DNA of 64,000 nucleotides from Planctomycetaceae bacterium (GCA_024742875.1 JANSXP010000026.1:21376-85375); one strand, 5' to 3'; shown: positions 8,866 to 18,924, numbered from the stretch's first letter. Notes: generated from the sequence alone by a model not told the origin. A program made the numbers and translations.

Positions 8866-9245
8866 TCGCCGCCTTCCGGTCTCAGAGGGTCGGGGGTCAA
8901 CAGTCAGTTCGGGATGCGTCAAATACCAACCGCAAGGGTGAGGCGACCAAATCCCGATCAGGCAGTTCCGACGCCCCGCGATGGAGCCCGGATGGATTCC
9001 CAGTCGAGCGAGTCACGTTCTCGTTCGCTCCATCCCGACCCGGGATTCGGCTCGCGGGGTTGCAATGCCCAGGCGGCCCCTTATCTTGACCGCTGAGGCT
9101 GTCCACCAACGGCTGATCGGCGGAAGTCGAACTCCCACCATCGTGCCCTCCGCGGACGTTCACGCCAGCACCAGCACAGCCTCAACGCTCACGCATTGTG
9201 ACGCATTCTCCTTCGTTCTCCATCTTCAGCAATTCAGGTATTTCA
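8866..9245 (+). promoter_or_regulatory. Long leader/intergenic region of leuB with mutually exclusive hairpins
   Basis: 380 bases without a gene. GATGGAGC at 8980-8987 can pair with GCTCCATC at 9027-9034, and GAGCGA at 9006-9011 can pair with TCGCTC at 9025-9030. The two stems share bases 9027-9030, so they cannot form together. This could be an attenuator-like leader for leuB. No leucine-rich leader peptide or T-box was recognised, so the regulatory reading is weak. Confidence 0.35.
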
Positions 9246-10319
9246 GTGGACGCGAATATTGTCCTGCTCCCGGGCGACGGAATCGGCCCGGAAATTGTCA
9301 CTCAGGGTCAGCGAGTTCTCGAAGCGATCGCCAGCCGCTTCGGCCACAACTTCGTGATGTCCGAGCACCCGATTGGCGGCAACGCGATCGATGACTTTGG
9401 GGACCCACTGCCTCAGGCCACCATTGACGCCTGCAAAGCGTCAGACGCGATCCTGCTGGGCGCCGTCGGTGGTCCCAAGTGGGATGATCCCGCGGCAAAA
9501 ACTCGACCGGAAGCGGGCCTGCTGAAGATTCGTCAGGAACTGCAGCTGTTTGCCAACCTGCGCCCCATCCAGACATGGGATGAACTCGTTGACGCGTCTC
9601 CGCTGAAAACAGAAATTGTCGCCGGAACCGACATCCTGTTTTTTCGCGAACTGACAGGAGGCGTGTACTTTGGAGATTCGGGGCGTCGCGAGCACAGTTC
9701 AGGAGAAGAAGCCTATTGCGAGATGGTCTATTCTACAGGCGAAATTGAGCGGATCGTGCGACTGGCCGCAGAAGCGGCCCGAGGTCGTCAGGGACGCGTC
9801 ACATCTGTCGACAAAGCCAACGTGCTGGAGGTGTCACGGCTGTGGCGGCAGGTGGCCGAACGCGTCATGAAAGAAGAATATCCCGATGTAGAATACGATG
9901 TCGTCCTTGTGGACGCGATGGCCATGCATCTGATTGCCCGGCCAAAGACATTCGATGTGGTGGTCACCGGTAACCTGTTTGGTGACATCCTCACGGATGC
10001 GGCGTCCATGCTGCCAGGCTCACTGGGACTGCTGCCGTCCGCCTCTCTTGGCAGCGACGGTCCCGGTCTTTACGAACCCATCCACGGTTCGGCGCCCGAT
10101 ATCGCCGGCAGGGGCATTGCCAATCCGCTGGCCACATTCCTGGCTGCGGCGATGCTGCTGCGTCACTCTCTCAAACTGAACGAAGAGGCCAGTGTGATTG
10201 AAGCGGCCGTGGCCGCCACCCTGAAGGCGGGCCACCGCACTGCCGACATCGCATCTGGTGGATCGAGCATCTCCACCAGCGAGATGGGCGATCTGGTAGT
10301 TGCACAAATCAGCGGATAG
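9246..10319 (+). CDS. leuB: 3-isopropylmalate dehydrogenase
   Basis: Oxidatively decarboxylates 3-isopropylmalate to 2-oxoisocaproate in leucine synthesis, using NAD. The protein starts with [15 protein letters not shown], and has the [10 protein letters not shown] loop, [11 protein letters not shown] with the catalytic Lys, and the NAD-site segment [12 protein letters not shown]. The GTG at 9246 gives 357 residues, the family's normal length. An upstream GTG at 9198 would add 16 poorly conserved residues. No other leu genes are adjacent. A strong hairpin follows the stop. Confidence 0.95.
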   Translation: MDANIVLLPGDGIGPEIVTQGQRVLEAIASRFGHNFVMSEHPIGGNAIDDFGDPLPQATIDACKASDAILLGAVGGPKWDDPAAKTRPEAGLLKIRQELQLFANLRPIQTWDELVDASPLKTEIVAGTDILFFRELTGGVYFGDSGRREHSSGEEAYCEMVYSTGEIERIVRLAAEAARGRQGRVTSVDKANVLEVSRLWRQVAERVMKEEYPDVEYDVVLVDAMAMHLIARPKTFDVVVTGNLFGDILTDAASMLPGSLGLLPSASLGSDGPGLYEPIHGSAPDIAGRGIANPLATFLAAAMLLRHSLKLNEEASVIEAAVAATLKAGHRTADIASGGSSISTSEMGDLVVAQISG

Positions 10320-10343
10320 CAACACTTCGCAGTGCTGCTTCAC

Positions 10344-10388
10344 AAAAAAAAGACGGGCCGAATCTGCACATACAGATTCGGCCCGTCT
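10344..10388 (-). terminator. Strong terminator hairpin between convergent genes
   Basis: A perfect 16-bp stem (10351-10366 with 10373-10388) has a six-base loop. On the minus strand it is followed by an eight-T tract, the complement of the A-run at 10344-10351. It therefore terminates the minus-strand isomerase-like gene, and it may also stop leuB transcripts although no T tract follows on the plus strand. Confidence 0.85.
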
Positions 10389-10401
10389 ATGTATTGGCTC
10401 G

Positions 10402-10466
10402 GTTCGGTCTGAGCTGTTCGGTCTGAGCTGTTCGGTCTGAGCAGTTCGGTCTGAGCAGTTCGGTCT
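10402..10466. repeat. Tandem 14-bp repeat, about 4.6 copies
   Basis: The unit GTTCGGTCTGAGCT recurs at 10402, 10416, 10430 and 10444, with a partial fifth copy at 10458. The last base alternates T,T,A,A between copies. It sits between the terminator and the end of the minus-strand isomerase-like gene, in its 3' untranslated region. It is too short and unspaced to be a CRISPR array. Confidence 0.9.
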
Positions 10467-10517
10467 ATGGTCCGGCTCGGTCGCGAATTCTCGCTGCAGC
10501 CAGCCGGATCAAATCAA

Positions 10518-11270
10518 TCAAAGATGACTCTCGATCAGCCGACGGAGTTTTCGCATTTCCAACAGACGTTCTTCTCCGTCCATCGTCTGCGGAAACAAAT
10601 CCACACTCATACTACGATTGTAGTATTCCTGCCGCAGGGCAGACACGATGCGATTGTAATCCATCGCGCCCAGGCCCGTGGGAACCTGCAATTCTGTTGT
10701 CGAAGTATCCCGCAGGTGCACGTGCGTCACATTGGGAAAGACAACATCGAACGGCAGTTCCGCGCCGCCCGTGCAGATGTAGTAGCTCGGATCCAGTGTG
10801 ATTCCCAGCCCCTTGACCGACTGGCAAAGCTCGACTGCGGTATGGGGATCTTCGGTGAGCAGACCTTTGCGAGTCAGAATCGAAAGGCGAATGGCTTCTG
10901 CTTCGCACAGTTGGTTGCGTTCACGGAGGCGATCAATCTCCGAATTGAACGGGGTGCCCACCGGGGACGCCAGAATTGTGATCTGTGCCACTCTTAACTG
11001 CTTGGCGAAGTCGACGACTGCTTCGAAACTGGTCAGACTCTCCGCGTCCGGTGTTTCTTCGAGCAGAATGGCGACGGGACTGAGGCGGCTGGCGTCACGA
11101 AACGCGGCGACTGTTGCATCCACGTTCCCGACCAGTTCCGAGGGCTTCAGCTGATCGAGCTCCTCGTTGATACAGATTTCCACCTTGTCAAATCCCAGAT
11201 CCTGCAGCTGTTTGCAGGCCGCCTGAAATGACAGATCCCAGAGACTTCGCGTCGTTGCCGCGATTTGCAC
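10518..11270 (-). CDS. Sugar phosphate isomerase/epimerase family TIM-barrel protein
   Basis: 250 residues from a GTG at 11270 preceded by GGGAGCG. The protein matches the AP-endonuclease-2/xylose-isomerase-like TIM barrel: GFDKVEICINEE, ITLDPSYYICTGG, THVHLRDTSTTELQVPTGLGAMDYNRI and a final DLFPQT strand. The Asp, His and Glu of these strands normally bind a divalent metal. Members isomerise or epimerise sugars or keto-acids, but the substrate is not identifiable. It forms its own unit ended by the hairpin at 10344-10388. Confidence 0.8.
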   Translation of the reverse strand: MQIAATTRSLWDLSFQAACKQLQDLGFDKVEICINEELDQLKPSELVGNVDATVAAFRDASRLSPVAILLEETPDAESLTSFEAVVDFAKQLRVAQITILASPVGTPFNSEIDRLRERNQLCEAEAIRLSILTRKGLLTEDPHTAVELCQSVKGLGITLDPSYYICTGGAELPFDVVFPNVTHVHLRDTSTTELQVPTGLGAMDYNRIVSALRQEYYNRSMSVDLFPQTMDGEERLLEMRKLRRLIESHL

Positions 11271-11562
11271 TATGTCGCTCCCTCTTCTCGAAACAGCCCA
11301 ACTACTGGCTGATTCACAACTTACATAAAACCACGAGGTAACGGGAACGTCCGGTTCCCCACCGGAATGTATTTGTGATTCGCAGATCCCGCAATACCTC
11401 TCAAACTTCCTGTTTCAACATCTGTAGGAATTGGAGGGATTTTGCATGTTTGTGAGCCTGGTGTGCCGATAACGAAAGCAGCGCGTGATTTCACGATCGC
11501 ATGATTGGGCGATTTCCGCGTGCCGTCAGAATTTGCAACAACCCACGGATAGGGGATTCCAC

Positions 11563-11925
11563 ATGCAGGCTCGAATCTTGACCTTTGTGCTTTCGGGGGC
11601 GATTGGATTAATTGTCACCGGCTGTGCCAACACGGCTCCCACCATGCGGGCGCAGAGCCCACACGCACATATGGGCGCTCACCACAACTGCGATATGTGT
11701 GACAGTGGCTACGCAGAAGCCGGCGTACCGATGTATGACTGCAATAACTGTCAGGGAGCCTGTCCGGGCCCCTGTCTGAATCTGCCGTTTCACCCGGTTC
11801 ACAGAAACTTCCACACGTACGACGTGCCGGATGACCTTTGCTACCCGGACGCCAACCAGAATCCTGCGATGTACCAGTACCCTTACTACACGCATCGCGG
11901 TCCAACGGACTTCTTCATGAAGTAA
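11563..11925 (+). CDS. Small cysteine- and histidine-rich lipoprotein
   Basis: 120 residues from the ATG at 11563, preceded by AGGGGA. A signal peptide ends in a lipobox (IVTGC), so the mature protein should be a lipid-anchored envelope protein. The mature part is rich in His, Cys, Tyr and Pro, with clusters HMGAHHNCDMCDSG and CNNCQGACPGPC, which may bind metal or form disulfides. No known domain was recognised. A terminator hairpin follows the stop. Confidence 0.75.
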   Translation: MQARILTFVLSGAIGLIVTGCANTAPTMRAQSPHAHMGAHHNCDMCDSGYAEAGVPMYDCNNCQGACPGPCLNLPFHPVHRNFHTYDVPDDLCYPDANQNPAMYQYPYYTHRGPTDFFMK

Positions 11926-11952
11926 GCCGTCGGCTGACGAGCTGTGCACATC

Positions 11953-11979
11953 AGGACGCTGCCCGTGGCAGCGTCCTTT
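11953..11979 (+). terminator. Hairpin terminator after lipoprotein gene
   Basis: AGGACGCTGCC at 11953-11963 pairs with GGCAGCGTCCT at 11967-11977 around a three-base loop, followed by a short T run. It lies 28 bases after the lipoprotein stop codon. Confidence 0.7.
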
Positions 11980-12070
11980 GTCATGCGCTCACGGCAGTCA
12001 GCGGCTGGCCATCCACCGCAAGAACCACTCACAATCGCACAGGGGTTTCACGTCGCTCGACCAGCGAACA

Positions 12071-13225
12071 TCACACCAGCGCGATCCGGTGATCGCTGAG
12101 TTGTTCCGCACCGGATTCTGTCACGAGGTAGTTGTGCTCGAACCGCATTCCACCGACACCCTCGACATATAGTCCCGGCTCGATCGTGACGACATCACCG
12201 GCACGCAGGACATCCGTGCTTTCGGGGACCAGAATTGGCGGCTCCGGATGTTCCATACCAAGGCCGTGCCCGCAGTGATGGGCCAAAGCCGGGTAGCCAC
12301 GCTGCAGAAACTGGGCGGAAGCAGCCTCGTACACATCGGCGCCGCGAGCCCCGGCTTTCAAAACACAGGCAGCAGCAGACAATGCTGCCTCACAGGCTTC
12401 AAACTGCTTCACCTGTGCTTCACTGGGCGTGCCGACCGCGATTGTGTTGGTGAAGTCGCTGCGGTAGCCATCCAGAATGACGCTGAAATCGAGAATCAGG
12501 AGGTCACCGTCCTGCAGCACATTGTTGGTGGGCAGACCGCCCGCTTTGTGTCGCTCCGCGTTGGTGGAACGAAAATCGCCGTAAACAATGGCCGCCGTTC
12601 CGACCTCCCGCTGACAGGCCTGCTGAATGGCCAGATACACGTCCAGTTCTGTCTGGCCGGCGGCGGTCGCTGCAAATGCGGCAGCATGCCCGGCCGCTCC
12701 CGCTCTCATACAGGTTTTCAGCAGCGCCACTTCATCGGGAAGTTTGCACCGCCGCAGATCACGAATCAGTGACCCAACTGTCAATGCACGGCCGTCCTGC
12801 GGAAACTCCGTTCGCATATGTGAGCGGAGGTGATCAGCGAGCGCGAACGAAACCCCCTCGCCTTCCACCAGGCCCTCACCGCTCGTCCAGACATCCGAGA
12901 CTTCATCCAGTGCGATGGCCAGGGCGTGGTCACGGTTGATGACCGACTTTTTGTGTGTGTACCAGGGAACCACAATTTCCCGAGTCACATGCGGATCGGT
13001 AATGGCGGTCCGCCGCGTGAAGTTGTCCGCCAGCAGGGTGGCGCCACCCTCACGTTCCAGCAACAGCAGACTTTTCTGATCCGCCGAAAAGCTGATCGGG
13101 TTGGGGCGAAAATCGCAAAAGTACTGAACGTGTCGCGGATCGCCGATCAGCGCCCACGAGAATTCACGGGGAACGCGGGTCCAGAAATTGGCCACACGCT
13201 GGGTGCAGCCGTCCTTTGTCAGCAT
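12071..13225 (-). CDS. M24 family Xaa-Pro aminopeptidase-like metallopeptidase
   Basis: 384 residues. The N-terminal ~165 residues form a creatinase-like domain and the rest is the pita-bread catalytic fold. All five metal ligands are visible: Asp246 and Asp257 (LILDFSVILDGYRSD), His320 (HHCGHGLGMEH), Glu349 (IEPGLY) and Glu363 (RFEHNYLV). This fits a dinuclear-metal Xaa-Pro aminopeptidase or dipeptidase acting in the cytoplasm. It lies 56 bases downstream of trpB in the same direction and may share its transcript, although no metabolic link is obvious. Confidence 0.9.
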   Translation of the reverse strand: MLTKDGCTQRVANFWTRVPREFSWALIGDPRHVQYFCDFRPNPISFSADQKSLLLLEREGGATLLADNFTRRTAITDPHVTREIVVPWYTHKKSVINRDHALAIALDEVSDVWTSGEGLVEGEGVSFALADHLRSHMRTEFPQDGRALTVGSLIRDLRRCKLPDEVALLKTCMRAGAAGHAAAFAATAAGQTELDVYLAIQQACQREVGTAAIVYGDFRSTNAERHKAGGLPTNNVLQDGDLLILDFSVILDGYRSDFTNTIAVGTPSEAQVKQFEACEAALSAAACVLKAGARGADVYEAASAQFLQRGYPALAHHCGHGLGMEHPEPPILVPESTDVLRAGDVVTIEPGLYVEGVGGMRFEHNYLVTESGAEQLSDHRIALV

Positions 13226-13281
13226 ATGTCAGACCGATCAATGTCAAAGCCGGATGAAGTGAGAGTCGCCAGCGGAAAGGA

Positions 13282-14505
13282 TCACATTTCCTGTCCGGTG
13301 AGTCGAGCGACTTCATTCACGTCTTTATCCCCCCGGCCGGATAGACACACCACGATGACCTCGTCTTTGTTGCGCTCGGCCGCAGCCTTCATCGCATAGG
13401 CGATGGCGTGACTGGTTTCGATGGCGGGCAGAATGCCTTCCGTGCGTGCCATCTTCATGAAGGCAGACAGGGCTTCTTCATCGCCGGCGCTCACGTAGTT
13501 CACACGGCCAGAGTCCTTCCAGTAGCTGTGCTCCGGGCCAACTCCCGGGTAATCAAGCCCGGCAGAAATGGAATGCACGTCCTGAGTCTGGCCATCGTCG
13601 TCCTGCAGGACGTAGCTGTAACTGCCATGCAGAATGCCTGGCTGGCCGTAGGTGAGCGTACTGGCATGATCGCCTGGCTTCCCTCCACGACCGCCGGCTT
13701 CCACGCCGGTGAGGGCAACGCCCTCGTCATCCACAAATGGATAGAACATGCCGGCTGAGTTGGAACCGCCGCCCACACAGGCAATGACTTCGTCCGGCAG
13801 ACGACCGATCACCTGCAGCGACTGCTCGCGTGTTTCCTGACCAATCACCGACTGAAAGTCTCGCACCATCATGGGAAACGGATGCGGCCCCACCACACTG
13901 CCGATGATGTAATGTGTGTCACGCACAGACGCCATCCAGTCTCGCATGGCCTCATTGATGGCGTCACGCAGCGTCCGACTGCCGGTCGTGACGGGCCGCA
14001 CTTCCGCGCCCATCGTCCGCATGTTGAAGACATTGAGTTTTTGGCGACGAACGTCTTCCTCTCCCATGTAAACCACACAGGGAAAACCGAAGCGAGCACA
14101 GGCGGTGGCGGTCGCGACGCCATGCTGTCCGGCGCCGGTTTCCGCGATGATGCGGGTCTTGCCCATCCGCCGGGTCAGCAGCACCTGGCCGATGGTGTTG
14201 TTGATCTTGTGAGCACCCGTCAGATTCAGATCTTCACGCTTGAAGAAAATGCGAGCACCACCGCAGGCTTCCGTGAGCCGTTCGGCAAAGTAGAGCGGGT
14301 TCGGCCGGCCCACATAGTTGGTAATCAGATCCCGAAACTCCCGGTCAAATTCCGGATCCTGTTTGGCGTCCTCATAGGCCTGAGCCAGTTCATCCAGGGC
14401 GTACATCAACGTTTCGGGGACGTAACGCCGCCCAAACTCACCAAAACGACCTCGCGCGTCGGGTACAGCGCTCATGGGAGCCTGAGAGGGTGTGTCAGTG
14501 GCCAT
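13282..14505 (-). CDS. trpB: Tryptophan synthase beta chain
   Basis: Condenses indole and serine to tryptophan with pyridoxal phosphate. It has 407 residues, the usual size, with the PLP Lys100 in [15 protein letters not shown], the GAGQHG loop, and the phosphate-binding GGGSNS segment. No trpA or other trp gene is adjacent, so the pathway is dispersed. The start at 14505 matches the usual length, with a ~20-residue N-terminal extension; an internal ATG (residue 11) is possible. Confidence 0.95.
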   Translation of the reverse strand: MATDTPSQAPMSAVPDARGRFGEFGRRYVPETLMYALDELAQAYEDAKQDPEFDREFRDLITNYVGRPNPLYFAERLTEACGGARIFFKREDLNLTGAHKINNTIGQVLLTRRMGKTRIIAETGAGQHGVATATACARFGFPCVVYMGEEDVRRQKLNVFNMRTMGAEVRPVTTGSRTLRDAINEAMRDWMASVRDTHYIIGSVVGPHPFPMMVRDFQSVIGQETREQSLQVIGRLPDEVIACVGGGSNSAGMFYPFVDDEGVALTGVEAGGRGGKPGDHASTLTYGQPGILHGSYSYVLQDDDGQTQDVHSISAGLDYPGVGPEHSYWKDSGRVNYVSAGDEEALSAFMKMARTEGILPAIETSHAIAYAMKAAAERNKDEVIVVCLSGRGDKDVNEVARLTGQEM

Positions 14506-14812
14506 ATCCGGCTCATTCCTTATCTGCAGTCAAAAATCCGCTCGGCGTAAGTTCCGCCGCGGGCCACGCAGTTTAACGAGCCCAAAGCGTCAGATCGACG
14601 ATCTCCCGCCCGCGTTCCGCGACGATTGGCGGGGTTCCCGGACGAATCGGTCGAATTCCCGCACTTTAACCATCCGACACCACAATTCGTCCAGCGGCTC
14701 GGTCGTTGTCTGAACGAATCCCGCAAATGGCGGGCGAAAAAACGAAAAGCTCTCGCGAATGCATCACGAGAGCCTTTCCGTTGTCAGTCACAAAATACAC
14801 CGCCGCCTGCCT
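14506..14812 (-). other. Region between PQQ-like propeller gene and trpB
   Basis: 307 bases on which both flanking genes run on the minus strand. It holds the terminator for the upstream propeller gene (14735-14773) and presumably the trpB promoter. No gene, leader peptide or tryptophan attenuator was recognised. Confidence 0.5.
14735..14773 (-). terminator. Intrinsic terminator of the PQQ-like propeller gene
   Basis: GCTCTCG at 14749-14755 pairs with CGAGAGC at 14767-14773. On the minus strand the stem is followed by TTTTCGTTTTTTCG, a good U-rich tail. It lies 40 bases after the stop of the minus-strand propeller gene. Confidence 0.8.
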
Positions 14813-16075
14813 CTATTCGAAGCAATACAGCGCCTTGTTGGACCGCACGTAAACGCGTCCGTCAGCTACGGCGGGGGTGGCATTAAAGTCGGTGTCATCC
14901 AGCGGCGGATTCACTCGCACCTGCTTCATCTGCGGAGTCGCCTCGTAGACATATGTTCCGCTGCGACGGGTGACCACGTAAATATGATCGCCCGCTTTCA
15001 CGGGTGAGGCGTAAACGGGACGACCGCCGGACTGCAGCCCCTGCAAACGAGAACGGGTGACCGTCTCCCCCGACTTCGCATTGACCGAGTAAGCCTGACC
15101 GCGATCACTCACCCAGTACAAATGACCGTCAGACAGCACGGGGGTCGCCACATAACTGCTGTCCCGGCCCTGCCACAATCGGTGAGTTTTCGAAATGTCT
15201 TTGCGACCTCCTCGACGAATCGCGTTGGTCTGCTGCGCGGGATACCCGCCAAACGTGTAGAACGCATCCTCGCCGACAACCACACTCGGGCTCACATTCC
15301 CGCCGTTGTCAATTTCGCAGTACCATCGCAGTTTGCCGTTCTCCACGTTAATGCCCCAGACTTCTCCCGGCATTGAGATGACCGCCTCCATCACGCCGCC
15401 GTCTGCTTCGACCAGCACGGGCGTGGCGAAACACAGTTCCAGACCGGCGTATTCGGCCCGCCATTTCTCTTCACCGGTCGCCGCATCCAGCCCAAGAATC
15501 GCACGATTCTCTTCCGACGCATTGACAATCAGCAAACCGTCGTGCAACAGGGGGCTGGCGGCGGAGCCCCAGCGTCTGTTGCTGGACATCTGCCCTACGT
15601 CTTTTTGCCAGATCTTTCTGCCTTCCATGTCCCAGGCAACCACACCCGCCTTGCCAAAAAAGGCAAACACATTTTTGCCGTCGCTGACCGGCGTACCGCT
15701 GGCGTACCCGTGCTCCCGCAGATAGCCGGAATACGAATCGTCCCGCTGCGGACCGGACACAGAATCCGACCACACGATCATTCCCGTCCGGGCGTCAACG
15801 CAAACCAGCGTGCGCTGGGAATCGGCGCCGTCCACTCCCGAGTAACACGTAACAAAAATCTTTCCATCAACAACGATGGGCGAAGACGAGCCCTCACCAG
15901 GCAGATCAAGCGTCCACTTTGCGGATTCCGCCGACCATTCCAGGGGCACTTTTTCTGCCGTGACTCCCTGGCCGTTGGGGCCTCGAAAACGCGTCCAGTC
16001 CGAGGCAGACACAGTGCCCAGGCTGGCCACCAGCAACACACCTGACAACACACCTGACAATACAGCGACTCTCAT
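14813..16075 (-). CDS. Secreted PQQ-like beta-propeller repeat protein
   Basis: About 420 residues from the ATG at 16075, which has GAGG ten bases upstream; ATGs at 16087 and 16108 are alternatives. A signal peptide precedes DWTRFRGPNGQGV, the usual opening of this planctomycete family. Repeated blades follow (GSSSPIVVDGKIFVTCY, ASGTPVSDGKNVFAFFG, VATPVLSDGHLYWVSD, ATPAVADGRVYVRSN), giving a PQQ-like propeller similar to BamB. These are generally periplasmic and do not all bind PQQ, so the role is unknown. A 12-bp tandem duplication in the signal peptide encodes SGVL twice. Confidence 0.85.
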   Translation of the reverse strand: MRVAVLSGVLSGVLLVASLGTVSASDWTRFRGPNGQGVTAEKVPLEWSAESAKWTLDLPGEGSSSPIVVDGKIFVTCYSGVDGADSQRTLVCVDARTGMIVWSDSVSGPQRDDSYSGYLREHGYASGTPVSDGKNVFAFFGKAGVVAWDMEGRKIWQKDVGQMSSNRRWGSAASPLLHDGLLIVNASEENRAILGLDAATGEEKWRAEYAGLELCFATPVLVEADGGVMEAVISMPGEVWGINVENGKLRWYCEIDNGGNVSPSVVVGEDAFYTFGGYPAQQTNAIRRGGRKDISKTHRLWQGRDSSYVATPVLSDGHLYWVSDRGQAYSVNAKSGETVTRSRLQGLQSGGRPVYASPVKAGDHIYVVTRRSGTYVYEATPQMKQVRVNPPLDDTDFNATPAVADGRVYVRSNKALYCFE

Positions 16076-16209
16076 CGACGACCTCATTGAGCAAAAAACC
16101 TCGAACACGCTGATGCGCCGACGCGCGTCAGATCAGACCATCTCAGCGGCCAATGCACAAACAAACGTCAGCGGCGGCGGAATGTGTCCGCAAATCCGGA
16201 GAGTTTTCG

Positions 16210-18921
16210 TCAATTCCGCCCACGTGGCGGCCCCCAGCCGGGGCTGTCACCAAACATCAGCTGTTCCAGCAACTGCGTCCTGCGGCCCTCAAACCGTAAC
16301 AGCCACTGCTGGTAGCCGGTCGCCTGGGGATAGCGTTTGGCCAGTTGAGTCTGCAGACGAATGGATTCTTCCACTTCCGTCACGGCTTCCATCAACAGCA
16401 CCTGCGACTGCAGACGATCAAACGTCCGTCGCGATCGCGACTCCAGCACAGCCGCCATCTTGCTGTGCGTATGCACCAGCGTGAATTTGTAGTCAGGAAC
16501 AAACGGGTGATTCACCAGCAGTTCCTGACTGACCATCATCGAATCCGCCAGGCGGTCCTCAATTTCACGCAGCGTGTTTTCGTCGAGCATCTGCAACGAT
16601 CGTGTATCGACCTCCGCCAGCAGTTCGGCCAGCTTGGCCGTAATGGCCGGAGCATCCGGATACTCCTCGTGCAAATCGCTGAGCCTCCGGTCTGCTTCCT
16701 CTCCGGCATCCTCCGTCTGACGACTGGGATTGGTGAAGCGTCCCATGGAAAGCCCTGCGTAGCACTGAGCCAGCAGGAATCGAGCGCGTACGGAAGGTGC
16801 CTCAGCGCCCGTCTCAAGCAGGGCGATCGCGCGCTCCAGTTGTGTCCGCTGTTTGCTGGACATTTCCATCTCAAAGCGGCCGGCGTCCCGCGGCTCCGGG
16901 CGACTTGTGCGCCCCGGGATCAAATGCCGCCATACACCCGGCATCGGTCCGCCCGATCGGGGAGGGCGGCGGCCACTACGGTCAGGTGGTTCATTCGCTC
17001 GAGCGGACAGACTATTCAACGGACTTTCCCCCGGACGCAGCTTCCGAGAGGCCAGAAAATGGGTGCGTGCCAGCTCGTAGCGTACGTCCGCAGAATCGAT
17101 GTCGAGCTGCTCCAGGGCCGACTGCGCCCTGGCATGCCACCGCGCACTCGCATCCGGCTGGCCAAGAAACAGAAGGCATGTCCCCAGTTCGTTGTAAATC
17201 GCCGCAATGGTCAGCCGCAGTGATGTCAGCTGCTCCGCAGTTGCAGTTGCCACAAGAACGTCCCACTCCCGCAGCGCGGCTTCGTATTCTACGGTCGCCG
17301 CTTCAAAGTCATTCAGACGCTGACTGAAATCGCCGAACCGTTTGCGCGTCGCGATCGTCCAGGCCATGTCTTCGGGGCTGGCCCCGGCACGTTCGACAAA
17401 TTCTCGATAAAGACCAAACGCGTAGCCGAGAGTCTCGGCTGTCTCCGGAGTCAGCACCGAGGTCGACAGCACGTCCTGATCCCGCGATGCGGAATCCCCG
17501 CTGCCGCTGAATTCATCCAGCGCTTCATCCAGTGACTCACGACTTTTGATGATGGCGCTGCTTTTCTCCAGCTCCGTTTGCTGTTCCGCCAGCCGCGCCT
17601 GCCGCTCCAGCGAATAGCCGACAACGGCAATCCCCGCCACAAGCAGCAGCGACAGTGCGGACACACAGATACTTGCCGCCAGCAGCGGGTTGCGCCGTGA
17701 CCATTTGGTCAGCTGTTCCAGAGCACCGGGTGGTCGGGCCAGCACACTGCGACCTTCCAGAAATCGCTGCAGGTCGTCGGCCAGCTGACCGCAGTCGGCA
17801 TAGCGATCCGCTGGCTCACGGGACACGGCTTTCATTACGATCGTTTCCAGATCGATCGGCACCTGGGCGTTCACGCTGCGAGGTGTGGCGATCCGCGATT
17901 CCGCAATCGCCCGCATGACTTCCGCCTGGGTCGTGGTATCGCCGGTGGCCGCCTTAAGTGTCAGCAGCTCATACAGCGTGACGCCCAGTCCGTACTGGTC
18001 CGAAGCTTCGTTGCAGGTGCCCTGAAACTGCTCCGGACTCAAATACCGCAGCGTCCCCGCCAGACTGTTGGTCTGCGACCAGTGCCCGGTGTCAGACTGC
18101 ATCGCCAGGCCGAAATCTGCTATCCAGACCGTGCCGTCCTGGTCCAGCAGCAGATTGGCCGGCTTCAGGTCGCGGTGAATGGTACTCTGAGAGTGTGCAT
18201 AGTGAACCGCCTGCGCTGCCTGCACGCCGGCACTGGCGACGAATCGCCAGAAGGCATCGGTGCCATAGTCGGGAATGTCACACTCTTCTGCGGGTGCCTC
18301 CAGCAAATTGTGAGACGTTTCTGCGTCTGCTCCGACCAGATCACCGTCGCGGCGCAGACGGCCAATCACCCGGTCCAGCGCAGCCCCGCGAATCAGCTGC
18401 ATGGCAATAAAGTACAGCCCGTCCTGCTCGCCAAAATTGAAGACCGGAATGATATTGGTGTGATGCAGCCGGGCGGCCGACCGGGCTTCGCGAAGAAAAC
18501 GCTCCAGTCCTTTGTCGGCATGCACAGCCTGTCCGGACAGCACCTTAACGGCCACCCGCCGCTGCAGCTGTCCGTGCTGCGCTTCGTAGACAACCCCCAT
18601 TCCACCCCGGCCGATTTCCCGTTCCAGCCGATACGGCCCCAGTTGGCAGGGCAGCTGCATTCCTGTGCGTTTTCGAGAGACGGACTGCTTCCAGTCGGAC
18701 GACAGACTCTGCAAAGCTTCCAGCGCTGGCCAGACGTCACGAATCTGATCCGCCAGCGCCGGGTAGTCGGCAATCAGCTGCCCCATGGAAACCGCCTCGC
18801 CGGCTTTTTGACGTGCCAGCGTTTGCTCCACGAGTTCCTCCACCGACAGTGGGGAGCGACTCGAGGCCTCGGGCGAACTGCCAGGATTATCTGAACTTTC
18901 GGATCGGCGGGCGTCTGTCAT
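16210..18921 (-). CDS. Membrane-anchored Ser/Thr protein kinase
   Basis: 903 residues. An N-terminal ~90-residue segment of the kind seen in planctomycete kinases precedes a complete kinase domain: glycine loop GRGGMGVVYEA near 104-114, Lys126 in VAVKVL, catalytic HRDLKPAN at 249-256 with Asp251, and DFG at 269-271. A single transmembrane helix (LLAASICVSALSLLLVAGIAVVGY) lies near residues 410-435. The large C-terminal part is alpha-helical, TPR-like, and is interrupted by an Arg/Pro/Gly-rich stretch. The gene starts three bases after the ECF sigma factor stop, the common planctomycete sigma-kinase pairing. The kinase may control that sigma factor; this is inference. Confidence 0.92.
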   Translation of the reverse strand: MTDARRSESSDNPGSSPEASSRSPLSVEELVEQTLARQKAGEAVSMGQLIADYPALADQIRDVWPALEALQSLSSDWKQSVSRKRTGMQLPCQLGPYRLEREIGRGGMGVVYEAQHGQLQRRVAVKVLSGQAVHADKGLERFLREARSAARLHHTNIIPVFNFGEQDGLYFIAMQLIRGAALDRVIGRLRRDGDLVGADAETSHNLLEAPAEECDIPDYGTDAFWRFVASAGVQAAQAVHYAHSQSTIHRDLKPANLLLDQDGTVWIADFGLAMQSDTGHWSQTNSLAGTLRYLSPEQFQGTCNEASDQYGLGVTLYELLTLKAATGDTTTQAEVMRAIAESRIATPRSVNAQVPIDLETIVMKAVSREPADRYADCGQLADDLQRFLEGRSVLARPPGALEQLTKWSRRNPLLAASICVSALSLLLVAGIAVVGYSLERQARLAEQQTELEKSSAIIKSRESLDEALDEFSGSGDSASRDQDVLSTSVLTPETAETLGYAFGLYREFVERAGASPEDMAWTIATRKRFGDFSQRLNDFEAATVEYEAALREWDVLVATATAEQLTSLRLTIAAIYNELGTCLLFLGQPDASARWHARAQSALEQLDIDSADVRYELARTHFLASRKLRPGESPLNSLSARANEPPDRSGRRPPRSGGPMPGVWRHLIPGRTSRPEPRDAGRFEMEMSSKQRTQLERAIALLETGAEAPSVRARFLLAQCYAGLSMGRFTNPSRQTEDAGEEADRRLSDLHEEYPDAPAITAKLAELLAEVDTRSLQMLDENTLREIEDRLADSMMVSQELLVNHPFVPDYKFTLVHTHSKMAAVLESRSRRTFDRLQSQVLLMEAVTEVEESIRLQTQLAKRYPQATGYQQWLLRFEGRRTQLLEQLMFGDSPGWGPPRGRN

Positions 18922-18924
18922 CGG

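Noticed and set aside
8866..9245. Possible T-box or tRNA in the leuB leader
   Set aside because: No T-box consensus, no cloverleaf and no TTC-loop consensus were found.
10402..10466. Possible CRISPR array
   Set aside because: Units are 14 bp, directly adjacent and without unique spacers, and no cas genes are present.
16035..16058. 12-bp tandem duplication in the propeller signal peptide
   Set aside because: In-frame and harmless (adds SGVL); too minor to count as a finding.
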